NCBI RefSeq assembly: GCF_028736115.1
Contig: NZ_CP117877.1
Coordinates: 434,001 to 498,000 of the forward strand
Length of the DNA stretch: 64,000 bases
DNA from: Mucilaginibacter sp. KACC 22063
Lineage (GTDB): Bacteria > Bacteroidota > Bacteroidia > Sphingobacteriales > Sphingobacteriaceae
Direction of reading: 5' to 3'
Made by a program: the position numbers and the translations under genes. The notes beneath the pieces were generated by a model. It worked only from the letters and a program-made list of their open reading frames with translations. It was not told where the DNA came from and did not search any database. This document shows, piece after piece, positions 27,411 to 37,731 of the stretch (the stretch's first letter is position 1; each line of letters starts with the position of its first letter).

Positions 27411-28856
27411 TTATTTAATGAATGAACTGTTTACGGTGGTGCCAGACAGTTTGATCTGGTAGGGCCATTGCTCATCGTTGGCGTTGTTGAAGTCCGCATT
27501 ATGTTTCCAATGTTCGGTGGGTGCGCCCATTGCAACCAGCCATAGATAAGAAGTATTTGCCGGTACAGTGAAACTTTTAGTTCCGTTGACGCTATTTCCT
27601 ATTGCACTGTAAACTCGTGTTCCATCTGTTTTCTCCGCAACAAATCCATAGCGCCAGCCTGCCTTACTTGGGTTGATAATATTGTAACCTGATGCCGATG
27701 TTAATCCTTTAAAATTGACTGTGACGACCGTATTTGCAGCAGGAACGTTTAATCGTATCCCATTATATCCATAATTTTGAGGAGCATTAGTAGCTGCAAT
27801 TTGAAGCCAACCGTTGCTGAGCAGATTTAATGTAGAGGTGTGCATGTTGGAAAAGCTGGCCATCGTGCTTCTATCCCTATCAATATCCCATGTAATAAAT
27901 CGACGGCAGGCATCAAACATTTCGTCGTTGAAAGCCGCTTGAGTTTGTCCCATTAGTCGTTTGTATGTCATTACAAAATCATCGCCTGTCTGGGCTGAGT
28001 TCCACAATGTGCCAATAAAACTTTCGCCGCGCTTGTTGGCCCAGTATTCCAATACGAATGGAGAATGGTATTGGTTATCTTCATGTGTGAACGAAAGATA
28101 TGTTTGGGTAAGAAAAGCATTAACGTGGTACGATTCAAATATCGGCCAGTTAATATAATATCGCCATAACATATATTGCGAACTCATTTCCCAATGAGTG
28201 CCATCGCTAAAACCAATTTTGCCGTCACAGTGAACCATATATTGAAACGCATGACCAAGCTCATGAGCAAGTGCTCCATAAGGTTCGCCTTGCAAGCGTG
28301 ACGGATAAAGAAGCATCGTACCGACCTTATCATCGGATCCAGAACCATACACCGTTCCGAAATCTTTATTATAGAATAAGTAGACAACCATTCGATAAGT
28401 ATCGGTAAGTGAACTTCCCTTGTTTACGAATTTAAGACTGTCACGGTACAATGCATACATTGATTCTAATCTGGATTCTATGTTTGTCATTGAAACACGA
28501 TAGCCATCAGGCGCCGTTTCCGGATTTGTTCCGTAACCAGCCTCCCAAAAGATAATGAAGTTATCAGTGACTGCTGAACGGCTAGTGCAAAAGCGGCTGG
28601 AAACATTATCATAATCGCTTCTATTTTGAACAATATACTGGTTCGCGACACCATCCCAGATGTAGGTTGGAAAATAAATCTGCTTTCCGGTAGCATTTGC
28701 AAATGTCGTAGCGGTAGTCGATAAAGCTGATTTTTTAGAGCCGGTTTGGCCCTGAAGAGCAATAGAGTTTACCTTTTGACAGGATTGCGTAAGCGGCATA
28801 AAAAACATAAAGAGTCCTGTTAAAGCAAATTGCTTTAGTGTAAATTTCTTAATCAT
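27411..28856 (-). CDS. DUF6055-like lipoprotein with HELGH zinc motif
   Basis: This is a 481-residue lipoprotein with a signal peptide and lipobox 'LTQSC' (Cys26). The zinc-peptidase motif HELGH (H198, E199, H202) stands within 'YGALAHELGHAFQYM', followed by tryptophan- and tyrosine-rich 'THWEMSSQYMLWRYYIN'. A C-terminal beta-rich part (about 370-475) looks like a jelly-roll or binding domain. The arrangement resembles DUF6055 proteins, which are thought to be secreted metalloproteases. With the 25407 gene it makes two HEXXH proteins inside one arabinan-type PUL, perhaps to free glycans from cell-wall glycoproteins (inference). Confidence 0.7.
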   Translation of the reverse strand: MIKKFTLKQFALTGLFMFFMPLTQSCQKVNSIALQGQTGSKKSALSTTATTFANATGKQIYFPTYIWDGVANQYIVQNRSDYDNVSSRFCTSRSAVTDNFIIFWEAGYGTNPETAPDGYRVSMTNIESRLESMYALYRDSLKFVNKGSSLTDTYRMVVYLFYNKDFGTVYGSGSDDKVGTMLLYPSRLQGEPYGALAHELGHAFQYMVHCDGKIGFSDGTHWEMSSQYMLWRYYINWPIFESYHVNAFLTQTYLSFTHEDNQYHSPFVLEYWANKRGESFIGTLWNSAQTGDDFVMTYKRLMGQTQAAFNDEMFDACRRFITWDIDRDRSTMASFSNMHTSTLNLLSNGWLQIAATNAPQNYGYNGIRLNVPAANTVVTVNFKGLTSASGYNIINPSKAGWRYGFVAEKTDGTRVYSAIGNSVNGTKSFTVPANTSYLWLVAMGAPTEHWKHNADFNNANDEQWPYQIKLSGTTVNSSFIK

Positions 28857-30218
28857 AATTAAAATTTAGTTAATAATTGAAATGGTTGAACAATTAGTTA
28901 ATCTTGGATGTTTAAGAACAAATATTGGATGTTTGAAAAGTAAATTTCATTTCGATTTTATCAACTAATAGCAAAATTTTGTAGTTTTTAATTTCATTCA
29001 AAAAGAGATTATCAACTGATTATACTTTTTTGTGATTTCATAGTATCTATTGAATTGTAGCCGTACTATTATCGCGAACGTTAATTCCAATCTTGGAAAA
29101 TGCAGTGGTTATCGAGCCTAAAGAAAATACGGTTTTAACGTGTAGAACAAATACAAAGAAATTTATTAGGTCATGATGGTATTAAAAAGTATGATTTTAA
29201 CCTCACCCTGCAATACAAGGAGTTGAAAAATAGCGTTCCCTTATGGAGTAAAACTCTGGCTAAAAATAATGACATTTGAAGATTGTTTCTAAACGGTTTA
29301 TCTTCACATCTGCTAATATGAAAACGTCCCGATCTGCATCAATAATTTCGGTATCGTTTCGCATCAGAATCTCCCTGCAAATAAACGGATAGTCTCGAGG
29401 GGTTAAATTAGCCATAAAAGGTTTGAGCGTTGGGCTGAAAGGGAACTATGTGTAGGTAGGTCTATCTGTTACCAATAGTTTTGACTTGACTTTCGGCGTT
29501 TGAAACCATTCCTCTTATATTAAAGTCAGTCAAAATGCACATGCTATGTTTTAATCACGCGGCTATTGAAACTATTGATTTATGAGTAACGATATTAACA
29601 GGAAGCCAGCATATTTTCTTCACTGTAATTTTTGATCATATCGTTTGATCTCTTTGCGCTCGGTTCGTATGATGTCCGCATCACCGAATATTAGGCGCTA
29701 TTGCAAAAGATTTCAATATTGAAAAAGCTCATTTTTAAGGAGATATAACATCTTCTCTTTCCCAATAAAGCGGCAAGGCACACAGTAATCGTGCTTATCC
29801 GGCCGGGATAGACATGGCCCTTTTTGATAGCCTTGGAATAGAAGTGCTTTTTGATCTGATAAAATATCGAAGGCAATGCTGTCAGGGCCTGACCTTGATC
29901 TCCACAACTTTAGTTACCCTTGTAGTTACGCCCTCTGACCAAATGGCTAATTGGCTCAAATACCTGTCCGACCTGAGTTCAAAAGACACTTTTTTATAAG
30001 AACTTGCAAATTTGACAGCAATGTGTTTCATAAAGTTTAATGATACGACTCGCTCCAATGCTTGGAAAGAAACCTTAGAACCTCAGATACTTTTATGGTA
30101 GTCTGGGAAATTCGAAATACAATAACAATTCACGTTTGAGCAAGTAGATTAAATGGAGGCTAGTTCGATGGCGATTATTTATTACCCATAACATCTTCGG
30201 CAAGATAACGTCTTATTT
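28857..30218. other. Gene-free spacer of about 1.36 kb with unassigned protein-like fragments
   Basis: No intact gene is visible. Three short frames look more protein-like than chance. One is 'GHDGIKKYDFNLTLQYKELK' on the plus strand near 29174-29233. One is 'ANLTPRDYPFICREILMRND' on the minus strand near 29360-29420. The third is the minus-strand 64-codon frame at 29713-29907. I do not recognise any of them. They are best treated as remnants of lost genes. Confidence 0.45.
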
Positions 30219-33200
30219 TTACTTTAACATAATATTCAAATAAACTGAATTCCGTCCATAAGAATCGTAGAATGGCTTAAAAAGTACTCCGTCAATTGTA
30301 AAGTTAAGTTGCTGCGGATTGCCCTTTATATTTTTACTAATGTCCGCTGCATTCAAAGTTACCTTCCGCCACACTGTTCTTGCTTCCGACTCTTGTGCCG
30401 CAAGCAATATTGGGCCGTAAAATAAGCTGGCTATGTTTTGCTGATCCATTATTGGGTCCAGATGGAACCCGAATGGCATTCTCAATTCTACTTTGTCCCC
30501 GGTTTTCCAATTTCGATTAATTTTAAGATAACTGCCAGGCATTGCCTTCAGGTCTTGGTGCTGCCCGTTGATGCTCACATAAAAACCCTTGGTTGCCCAA
30601 GAGGGTACACGTACATATAAATCAAATTTACCTTTGCCTTTAATAGTAAGGCTGCTATGATCTTCTTTAGGGAAAGTAGTGGTTTGTTCTACGACAATGT
30701 TTCTCTCTGTCCACTGTAGTGTGGACGCGATATAAAGATTCACGTAAAGCGCATTGTTATCCTTACTTTTGAAGTAAATCGAGTTTTGCAGTTTAGTGTT
30801 GCTTTCTAAAGCAGTCCCGTTGCAGCAGGTAAAGCCGGTCATGTCGGCATTACTAAACTGTTTTACTGACCCGGGTCGCAGCGGTACATGGTAAGTATTA
30901 GCCGCGTCATCTTCGGCTACCGAAGCCAAAATATGGTTGTATAAAGCTCTTTCATAATAGTCCATTAGTTCGGCCTGCTGGTTGTACATAAAAAGGTCAC
31001 TTGAGAGTTTCAACATATTATATGTAGCGCAAGTTTCATTTTGGCCACCGGAAGAAAAGCCGTTTTCATACAATGTTTCGGGCTCGCGGATAAAACACTC
31101 GGCGTTTGCAGGGTTACGAGCCCCGGCAAAGCCTCCAATGCTATACATGTAATCGCTGACAGCCTTATGCCAAAAATTATCGGCCACCTTATAATATTCA
31201 GGATTATTGGATGCAGTGTAAGTCTCAATGCTGCCGATAACCTGCGGTATATGCTGGTTGGCATGCAACCCTCTAAAGTTATCTACATTTTTCACCAGCC
31301 CACTTGAGTGTTCCTTATCGCCAAAAAACACCCTAATGTTGTCAAACAATTGCGCGGTCTTCAGATAGTTTTCGTTGTTAGTGAGGCGATACATCCGCGC
31401 CATCACCTCATTCATACCGCCATATTCGCCTGCGATATAAGTATTCCACATTTTAATAAGGGTGTCCTGCGGTAGTTTGCTCAATCGGCTGTACACCCAG
31501 TCGCCCATACCCGTAGCAATTTTAAGTGCTTTCCTGTTGCCGCTTAATTCGTAAACATCCAGCAAACCGGCTAATATTTTGTGAAGTGTATAGTATGGAG
31601 CCCAAACCTGAGTGGACTGGCCACCGTATTTGGCCCCGTGCTCAAGCATAATAAATTGATCGGGGGGGTATGCGCTGATAAACCCATTTCCCCAGTTCCA
31701 ATAATCGGTACGCAAACCCTGATCGCTTAGGTCAGAATCAAAGCCTGCCTTACCTGCGCCAATCGGTATAGCGGCAGGATCAGAAACGTGTGGTCCTCCT
31801 GCTGTTTTGGCCTTACCTGAGAGTTGTGACAAATCATATAGCGTGTTGACCATATAGTCAATTTTCGTGGCAAATTTATCATGAAGAGCTTTATCATATC
31901 CGCAGCCAGCATAAGCCTGCGCAAGTGCGGTTAGATAATGGCCAGTGGCATGCCCGCGAAGTTTGGTATCCTGGCTATCCCAAACACCAAGTGGTCTTGC
32001 GTTAGCAGGTTGTTTTTGCCCAAAGGCTTCGCGGAACATATACAAAAAAGAATTCGGATCAGTCTGGGCCAATGTCCTTAAAAATTTATCCCTGTTTTCG
32101 ATAAATTTTGTTTTGTGACCTTCTACATCTGTATTTAAAGAAACCTGGCCCAGCTTGAACGCTTCCAGTTTTGCTTGCGGTGCAATTGACCTTGCACGCT
32201 CTGTAACAATTACGGTAGCTTCTGGTTGTACCGCTGACCCCGGGATACGGCCTTTAACCACATAACGCCCGGTATTAAGAACAGTTGAATTACTTTTGGG
32301 GTTTGGCCATAATACACGTACTTTAGGCCCCTTTAGCCCTTTTTTATAAGTACCATCCAGATATTCAGGCAGACGGGGTAAAGTACCTACCTCGGTTTCG
32401 ACTGTTACATCACTTACTTTTATCAGGTACGCATTATAAAGTTGAGGTGCTGTCGGCGAAAAATGCGGAAGGTCATCCTCCGTTTGGGCATTTGTATTTA
32501 CGGTTATTTGATTTCCGCTTGAAACATGATTGTATATGCCGGCAACCTGCCTGCTGTTAAGAGGAACGCGGTATATACGGAAATCATGTATTAAAGCATT
32601 GAGATATGAATCCTTAAGTGCTAATGATTTGCCAATATAAAGCTGCTTTTTTGTGGATTGCCGCCCAAAAACTCCAGTCAAGTCTTTGGATACTAAATTG
32701 GTGCGTCCTACAGGTTTACCGTTAATATAGGCAATAATATATCGTGAAGGAACATCGGCCACTATCGTAAGATAAAGCCATTTATTTGCTACCAGCCCGG
32801 GGACGGCTACAGTCGGATGGCTATCTTTTTTACAGGTAAGCATACCTGTTTCCATGAGAGAAGCAGTTTCTGTTCCAGTCGATGATGCAAAAAAGCGGTG
32901 ATCTTCATCCATCCCAAGATCAAATAAATATTGGCCTGGACGGCCTGAGCGCAAATAAACCCATCCTGAGACGCTGATAGATTCTAAATCGGCTACAACA
33001 TTATCGGGTAGGGTAACAAATGCATTGTTACCACTCAACGATAATACATTCCCGAACCGGTCGTCATGAACAAACTTGCCATCACCGAGTAGATTACCGT
33101 GTAAGTGGTTACGTGACCAGTCTTTCACATTGCCGTCAAAAATATATCGGGCCACCATATCCGTTTCGCCAATACCGTCCAATATTTGATCGCCGTTTTG

Positions 33201-33278
33201 CGCGTCCACATTTTTTGTGAAAGTCATTAAAAGGAGCAAAGGAAAAACAAGTTTAAGAAAGGCCGTATCTACTTTCAT
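30219..33278 (-). CDS. GH127 (DUF1680) beta-L-arabinofuranosidase with N-terminal LamG-like domain
   Basis: This 1019-residue secreted enzyme releases beta-L-arabinofuranose. The start was set at 33278 because its product begins with a proper signal peptide ending 'KNVDAQ'. The frame stays open 22 codons further to 33344, but that extension is not leader-like. A LamG/concanavalin-like domain (about 45-260) precedes the (alpha/alpha)6 DUF1680 domain (about 380-1010). The cysteine-zinc active site of GH127 is present: 'ETCATYN' (Glu and Cys ligands) and 'CCNGT' (the nucleophile Cys and the last ligand). In plants this linkage occurs in extensins and arabinogalactan proteins. It is intact. Confidence 0.9.
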   Translation of the reverse strand: MKVDTAFLKLVFPLLLLMTFTKNVDAQNGDQILDGIGETDMVARYIFDGNVKDWSRNHLHGNLLGDGKFVHDDRFGNVLSLSGNNAFVTLPDNVVADLESISVSGWVYLRSGRPGQYLFDLGMDEDHRFFASSTGTETASLMETGMLTCKKDSHPTVAVPGLVANKWLYLTIVADVPSRYIIAYINGKPVGRTNLVSKDLTGVFGRQSTKKQLYIGKSLALKDSYLNALIHDFRIYRVPLNSRQVAGIYNHVSSGNQITVNTNAQTEDDLPHFSPTAPQLYNAYLIKVSDVTVETEVGTLPRLPEYLDGTYKKGLKGPKVRVLWPNPKSNSTVLNTGRYVVKGRIPGSAVQPEATVIVTERARSIAPQAKLEAFKLGQVSLNTDVEGHKTKFIENRDKFLRTLAQTDPNSFLYMFREAFGQKQPANARPLGVWDSQDTKLRGHATGHYLTALAQAYAGCGYDKALHDKFATKIDYMVNTLYDLSQLSGKAKTAGGPHVSDPAAIPIGAGKAGFDSDLSDQGLRTDYWNWGNGFISAYPPDQFIMLEHGAKYGGQSTQVWAPYYTLHKILAGLLDVYELSGNRKALKIATGMGDWVYSRLSKLPQDTLIKMWNTYIAGEYGGMNEVMARMYRLTNNENYLKTAQLFDNIRVFFGDKEHSSGLVKNVDNFRGLHANQHIPQVIGSIETYTASNNPEYYKVADNFWHKAVSDYMYSIGGFAGARNPANAECFIREPETLYENGFSSGGQNETCATYNMLKLSSDLFMYNQQAELMDYYERALYNHILASVAEDDAANTYHVPLRPGSVKQFSNADMTGFTCCNGTALESNTKLQNSIYFKSKDNNALYVNLYIASTLQWTERNIVVEQTTTFPKEDHSSLTIKGKGKFDLYVRVPSWATKGFYVSINGQHQDLKAMPGSYLKINRNWKTGDKVELRMPFGFHLDPIMDQQNIASLFYGPILLAAQESEARTVWRKVTLNAADISKNIKGNPQQLNFTIDGVLFKPFYDSYGRNSVYLNIMLK

Positions 33279-33741
33279 TTTATTTTTGATTATCAACTTA
33301 TTCTGGTGTTTACTAATATATCCGGGGTTCACTATTTTTATCATTGCAACTTTCTTTTGGTAGACTACAAAATTTTAATAAAAGACCTTTTGTAATTGGA
33401 CCGGTTAAGATCTTATAATAATTATATATTACTTTGCATAGTATTATTGGCACCATATCATTCAAAGAAACTTAATTTTTTTCAACGCCCACTTCATCAT
33501 TTTAACAAGATATAGCTTTATTTTGCTAAGCCCGGAATGCTTGGCCATGCAATCTGCGCGCATAAGACCGATAATGCAGACTGCAAAATTTAGAATTTCT
33601 TAACAGAATTTGTGCTCTAATGAGTATGGAACAGCATGGTAAAACATGCCGGAATATTCGCCCCAGATCAAGTACTTTAACCAATAAGGTACCGATCCTT
33701 TGTAGAACCGAAGCAATTAACACGTGAGTGTTATTTCTTTT
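33279..33741. other. Spacer upstream of the GH127 gene
   Basis: A 65-codon minus-strand frame at 33526-33723 shows no domain features, and I do not call it a gene. The promoter of the GH127 gene should lie in the first 150 bases, but no clear -7 box could be picked. Confidence 0.4.
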
Positions 33742-34292
33742 TTACCAGGGTATAAGTCGCACAAAATCGGTTGGAAATTTTAAACTCGGATCATTATAGG
33801 TTGTACTGTTGAAAAAACCTCGTGGAATACCCACAATACTCACTGGGCCATACTTGGTTTGTCTGATTACACCAGGAGAGGTAGACATAACCCCGTTTAA
33901 CATGATATTGTACATAAAAGTCGGTTTACTGTCTGGCTTTAAATTAACATAGTTCAAAGGCATAGCCAACTCATAGGTTAATCCGTCCTTTACACTAAAT
34001 TGCATGGCTGCGTTAATGTGATACCCATTGTATACCGAAATCACAGAATCAGGGATTGAGTTATGTTTCCTAATGCGATCTGTTTGGCATACATCGACAG
34101 TAATTTGTTATTGAGTTCAGTAATCGAATCTGCCTGTTTTGATTTACTTACCGCATCGCCGGTCAACTCTGAAAGCTTAAGTTTATACTTATTTTGCTGA
34201 TTACTCCGATGAAGCTTACCCTTAACAGCGAGACGTGAACTCATTATGTTGATAAGCAACAATAAATAAATACACAGTTTTTTCTCTGACAT
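33742..34292 (-). pseudogene. Frameshifted small exported protein of unknown function
   Basis: Two minus-strand frames join head to tail: 34292-34041 (N-terminus with a signal-like 'LCIYLLLLINIMSSRLAVKG') and 34044-33742. Reading through in the second frame restores 'HNSIPDSVISVYNGYHINAA' in place of 'GNITQSLIL', so a one-base shift near 34060 split a gene of about 183 codons. The C-terminal half is rich in beta strands ('YELAMPLNYVNLKP', 'YNIMLNGVMST') and could be a carbohydrate-binding-like domain, but no family is recognised. It lies between the GH127 and DUF5695-like genes. Confidence 0.65.
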
Positions 34293-34470
34293 GGGGCGTT
34301 TTTGAATTGCTTAATTAGTTGTACTAAGTAAATAATGGTCAACGGTGCATTGAGAACCAATGGTCAATGTTGCTGAAAACTAGGCACTGTGAACTTCAAG
34401 TTGCCTTTTTTGTCTACAGCTTTCTCCCAACGGATCGCTTAGCTTGCAGCCACATAGGCATGGACAATAA

Positions 34471-37239
34471 TCAACCCTTAATATCAAGGTTGACTTGTCT
34501 TAGTTTGTTATCCAACGGAATGACGTAGCTGCCACGTGCTTTACGGTAGCTTTTTTGAATTCTGTAACCTCCATTTTTGGGATCATATTCTTCTATTTGT
34601 AGCCAAGCATTTGCTGTATGCTCATCTTTTTTGTTGAGCCATATAATTACCTGCTTGGTTTGGGCATTATAGCTTACTCTATTGAACGTTCCGGCCTTGA
34701 GCGTTAACCATAATCCGGCGGGTGCAATAAATACTTTTGATTTGGAGCCGTTAGTAATATTTACATCGATCATATTTCCGCGATGGATGATATTACCTCC
34801 AAATGCAAGCCAGCCCAATTCAGCATCGTGGGTAAGATAAGCGGCGCTGTTAACGGCATAACCGAAAAAGTTTGAACCGTAATCGCCGGACAAACCATCT
34901 ATCTTTAACGTAGATGGAAAGGAGTGAAATGCTGCCGGGCCAAAACCATCGGCAGTGATATTGGATATCGAACCCATTAAGCCGCCATAGCCTACACGTA
35001 GCATGTAAAGATCGGAGGGGCTCTTACGGTAAGCCGATAAAACCGGGATGGCGTTTAGTCCCGAACCGTAATGGTGCAACTGGCGTTCAATTCTGGATAG
35101 TTTCCCAGCATACCCAAAGTCCCAGTACCTGCGGGCCGAACCATTATATCCCCAATTCGGAATAGTGGGCATATAAGCCAGGATCGCATTAATAGTTGCT
35201 GCCGCTTTATCGGTGTAACCGAAATAATCCGACCAGAGGTAAACTTCTTCCTGCCCAGTAGAATCCCAGGGCATTTCACTTCCGAATGGATAAAGGAGCG
35301 TGCGCCAATGATCGGCCCTAGCCTTCATTGCCTTTTCAAGTTCATCAGCTTCCTTTTGCCAGCCTTCACATTTCAGATCTGAAAGAATCAGGTAATATAT
35401 AGTCCCTTCCATTTGCCCGAATTGTGCATAATACGGCGCTTGCTGTACCATTGCCATTGACGTGTAGTAAGCATTTTTCAAATACCAATCCCACTTACGA
35501 TCTGTAACTAAGCCGGAGTGATACCTTGCCAAACGATAGAGCGCCCAATGTGCGGAAGCTACATGCGGATAATTATAAGAACGCCCAACATCATTAGCAG
35601 TATTATGGTCCCAGGCCGCCCAGGTTTTGTAATTGATGCTATCACTATAAGTACCGGCGGGCATCTCGTCCGGCTGGTAATAAAACAGGCTCTTTTTAAC
35701 GCCGTACATCTGGGGACCCTCGCTGTACTGCAGGTTACCCCACATCGTATGGCCGACAAAACGCTGTAACTTTAAGATCTCCGCAGCGTCAGGTTGAATT
35801 ACCTCCTTCATTACTGCTCCGAGCCAGCTACCTGCCCCTCCTTCATCGCTAAGGCCGGGTATCCATGCGCGGCCATCCTGGGTTACCTGGCGCCGGGTTT
35901 CGTAATCATAACTAATAACAGACTGGTCTCTGCCAAACGGATCGTTTGGGTCGGAAAACCACTGCTCCTTCGTTAAGAATGCGCCGTAATTTTTAACTAC
36001 ATCAACTTCAGACTTAATTACCTTATAATTAACCGTTTGAACGAGCCCATCACTATAGGTAATCGTCAGCCTTGCCCTTCCCCATATTTTGCCGGCCACC
36101 TGATACTGCTGATGGGTTCCACTCCTGTCGGCAACTGGCTTAACGGTTAACGCACCCATCGGCTCAACATTTATACTGCTAACCTTTTGCCCGTATTTTA
36201 AGAATAGTCTGGCATCAACATCCATCGGTAGCACATAGCCCGGCACCCCAATAGCCACCGGCCTTTTATTTGCAGTTAATGTCTTTTCTATTCCACTGAT
36301 TGACGATGAAATTAAAAACTTTAACCCGTAACCCGCAGATTCGCCGGGCTTTAGAATTTGTGAGGTAGGTTTATTCCAGGGTTCGGCGTTTTTCCATTCA
36401 TTATCGGCGTATGCTTTACTATAAACCATCCATTCATTGAATCCCTCAAAATCGATTCCACGGGGCGTAGGGTCATTCAGCAGCGGATTGTAAGCCTCAA
36501 AGGGCGTTTTGTGAAATGGCACAACTAATAAAGCGGGGCCATGTCCGTTTAACCGGGTAACCTGTAAATAACCGGCGTCGTTTCCGATATACGGATCGTA
36601 AAATACATTTTGGGCATGTGTTTCCTCCAGACTTTTACCCTGCATAATGTTATTAAAGATCATAGGAATGCCTAATGACCCTATTTCTAAGGGTTGTGAG
36701 CTTGTGTTCCTGATTTTGAAAAATAATACCAGATGGCCATCCTCCATCATCCAATAACGCTCTATATGCACTGGAATATCTGCTGGCAGCGTATTGCTTA
36801 AATCAGCTGCCGCCAATACGTTCTTGTCTTTAAATGGTATGTCGCTAACCGGGTGCCTTTTTGCAGCCGTAGAGTAATTTGACCAGTTGCTTTGTGCACT
36901 TGTTTTGATCCTCAGGTTAATATCTCCCAGTTGATACATACCATCGCTGCTGCGTAGCTTAAGCCTGTCTCCGGGCGTAAAGTCGAAAGCGGTATCAGTT
37001 AGCGGCTTCAGTGCAGCGACAGTTTGTGACGAACGGACAAGCGTTAATACAAAATTACCGGCTTTTACGGATTGAAAGCCGTTTCCAAGCTCCAGTGTTG
37101 AAGGCCTTTTTTCCAGATCTTTCCACGGGTTTTGCCCGTAACTATGCTGTGGCCAAAGGCCAACTGCCGATATCAACAAAACCAGGTAGTATTTTGCCAA
37201 ACTTGAAGCTAATTGATTTTTAAGGTTATTGCAGGACAT
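34471..37239 (-). CDS. DUF5695-like exported protein, probable (alpha/alpha)-barrel glycoside-active enzyme
   Basis: This 922-residue protein has an N-terminal signal peptide of about 35 residues ending 'QHSYGQN'. A beta-sandwich N-terminal half (about 40-420) precedes a helical region rich in Trp, Tyr and Asp (about 430-780) and a C-terminal beta domain. This resembles polysaccharide lyases and (alpha/alpha)6 hydrolases in layout. The length and motifs such as 'PRGIDFEGFNEWMVY' fit Bacteroidota proteins labelled DUF5695, but I cannot point to proven catalytic residues. It sits between GH51 and GH127 in the PUL and probably acts on the same glycan. Confidence 0.6.
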   Translation of the reverse strand: MSCNNLKNQLASSLAKYYLVLLISAVGLWPQHSYGQNPWKDLEKRPSTLELGNGFQSVKAGNFVLTLVRSSQTVAALKPLTDTAFDFTPGDRLKLRSSDGMYQLGDINLRIKTSAQSNWSNYSTAAKRHPVSDIPFKDKNVLAAADLSNTLPADIPVHIERYWMMEDGHLVLFFKIRNTSSQPLEIGSLGIPMIFNNIMQGKSLEETHAQNVFYDPYIGNDAGYLQVTRLNGHGPALLVVPFHKTPFEAYNPLLNDPTPRGIDFEGFNEWMVYSKAYADNEWKNAEPWNKPTSQILKPGESAGYGLKFLISSSISGIEKTLTANKRPVAIGVPGYVLPMDVDARLFLKYGQKVSSINVEPMGALTVKPVADRSGTHQQYQVAGKIWGRARLTITYSDGLVQTVNYKVIKSEVDVVKNYGAFLTKEQWFSDPNDPFGRDQSVISYDYETRRQVTQDGRAWIPGLSDEGGAGSWLGAVMKEVIQPDAAEILKLQRFVGHTMWGNLQYSEGPQMYGVKKSLFYYQPDEMPAGTYSDSINYKTWAAWDHNTANDVGRSYNYPHVASAHWALYRLARYHSGLVTDRKWDWYLKNAYYTSMAMVQQAPYYAQFGQMEGTIYYLILSDLKCEGWQKEADELEKAMKARADHWRTLLYPFGSEMPWDSTGQEEVYLWSDYFGYTDKAAATINAILAYMPTIPNWGYNGSARRYWDFGYAGKLSRIERQLHHYGSGLNAIPVLSAYRKSPSDLYMLRVGYGGLMGSISNITADGFGPAAFHSFPSTLKIDGLSGDYGSNFFGYAVNSAAYLTHDAELGWLAFGGNIIHRGNMIDVNITNGSKSKVFIAPAGLWLTLKAGTFNRVSYNAQTKQVIIWLNKKDEHTANAWLQIEEYDPKNGGYRIQKSYRKARGSYVIPLDNKLRQVNLDIKG

Positions 37240-37278
37240 ATAAATTGGTTAAATAAACGATCACACTGATATTAAAAG

Positions 37279-37286
37279 CAAAGGTA
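37279..37286 (-). promoter_or_regulatory. Candidate -7 box of the DUF5695-like gene
   Basis: On the minus strand TACCTTTG (37286-37279) matches the Bacteroidota -7 consensus TAnnTTTG and ends 39 bases before the start codon at 37239. No exact TTTG is found 19-21 bases upstream, so the match is partial. Confidence 0.35.
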
Positions 37287-37648
37287 CATCAAACGCAAAA
37301 GGCGAACTTGCCATAATTTTATCTATTGATAGTTGCTTATTGACCGAATTGCTTTAAAATAGGTTTTTAATTGCTATTCCAAATTAACGCTAGCCCGGAA
37401 AGTTCTGACGTCTGTAGTTTTTTCTTAAGGTTAGATAGCGCGTTTATGGTATACCCCTGGAAATATTACGCGTAAAGCCTGCCGCGCGTCCGTCAACAGC
37501 GCAGTAGTACAGGCCACCGACCTGTAACCAGTTAGCCATTGGTGTAGATGAGGCAACCATCTACGAATTCACAAAGAGGAAATTCTTGGTGTATGATAAT
37601 TATTCCTTTCTCGGGATGACAGCAAATTACCCATATAATAGGTAGAAC

Positions 37649-37697
37649 AAAGCGATCCCTTATCAGATGACTAATCTGTATCGTTTGGGATCGCTTT
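37649..37697 (-). terminator. Terminator downstream of the GH51 gene
   Basis: AAAGCGATCCC (37649-37659) and GGGATCGCTTT (37687-37697) are a perfect 11-bp inverted repeat. Inside it CAGAT (37664-37668) and ATCTG (37674-37678) form a smaller nested stem. On the minus strand it follows the GH51 stop by 34 bases and is followed by TGTTCT. It separates the SusCD-GH51 unit from the DUF5695-like gene. The rest of the 37240-37731 spacer has no gene. Confidence 0.65.
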
Positions 37698-37731
37698 ATA
37701 TGTTATAATGAGATTTTTTTAGACCCAATGT

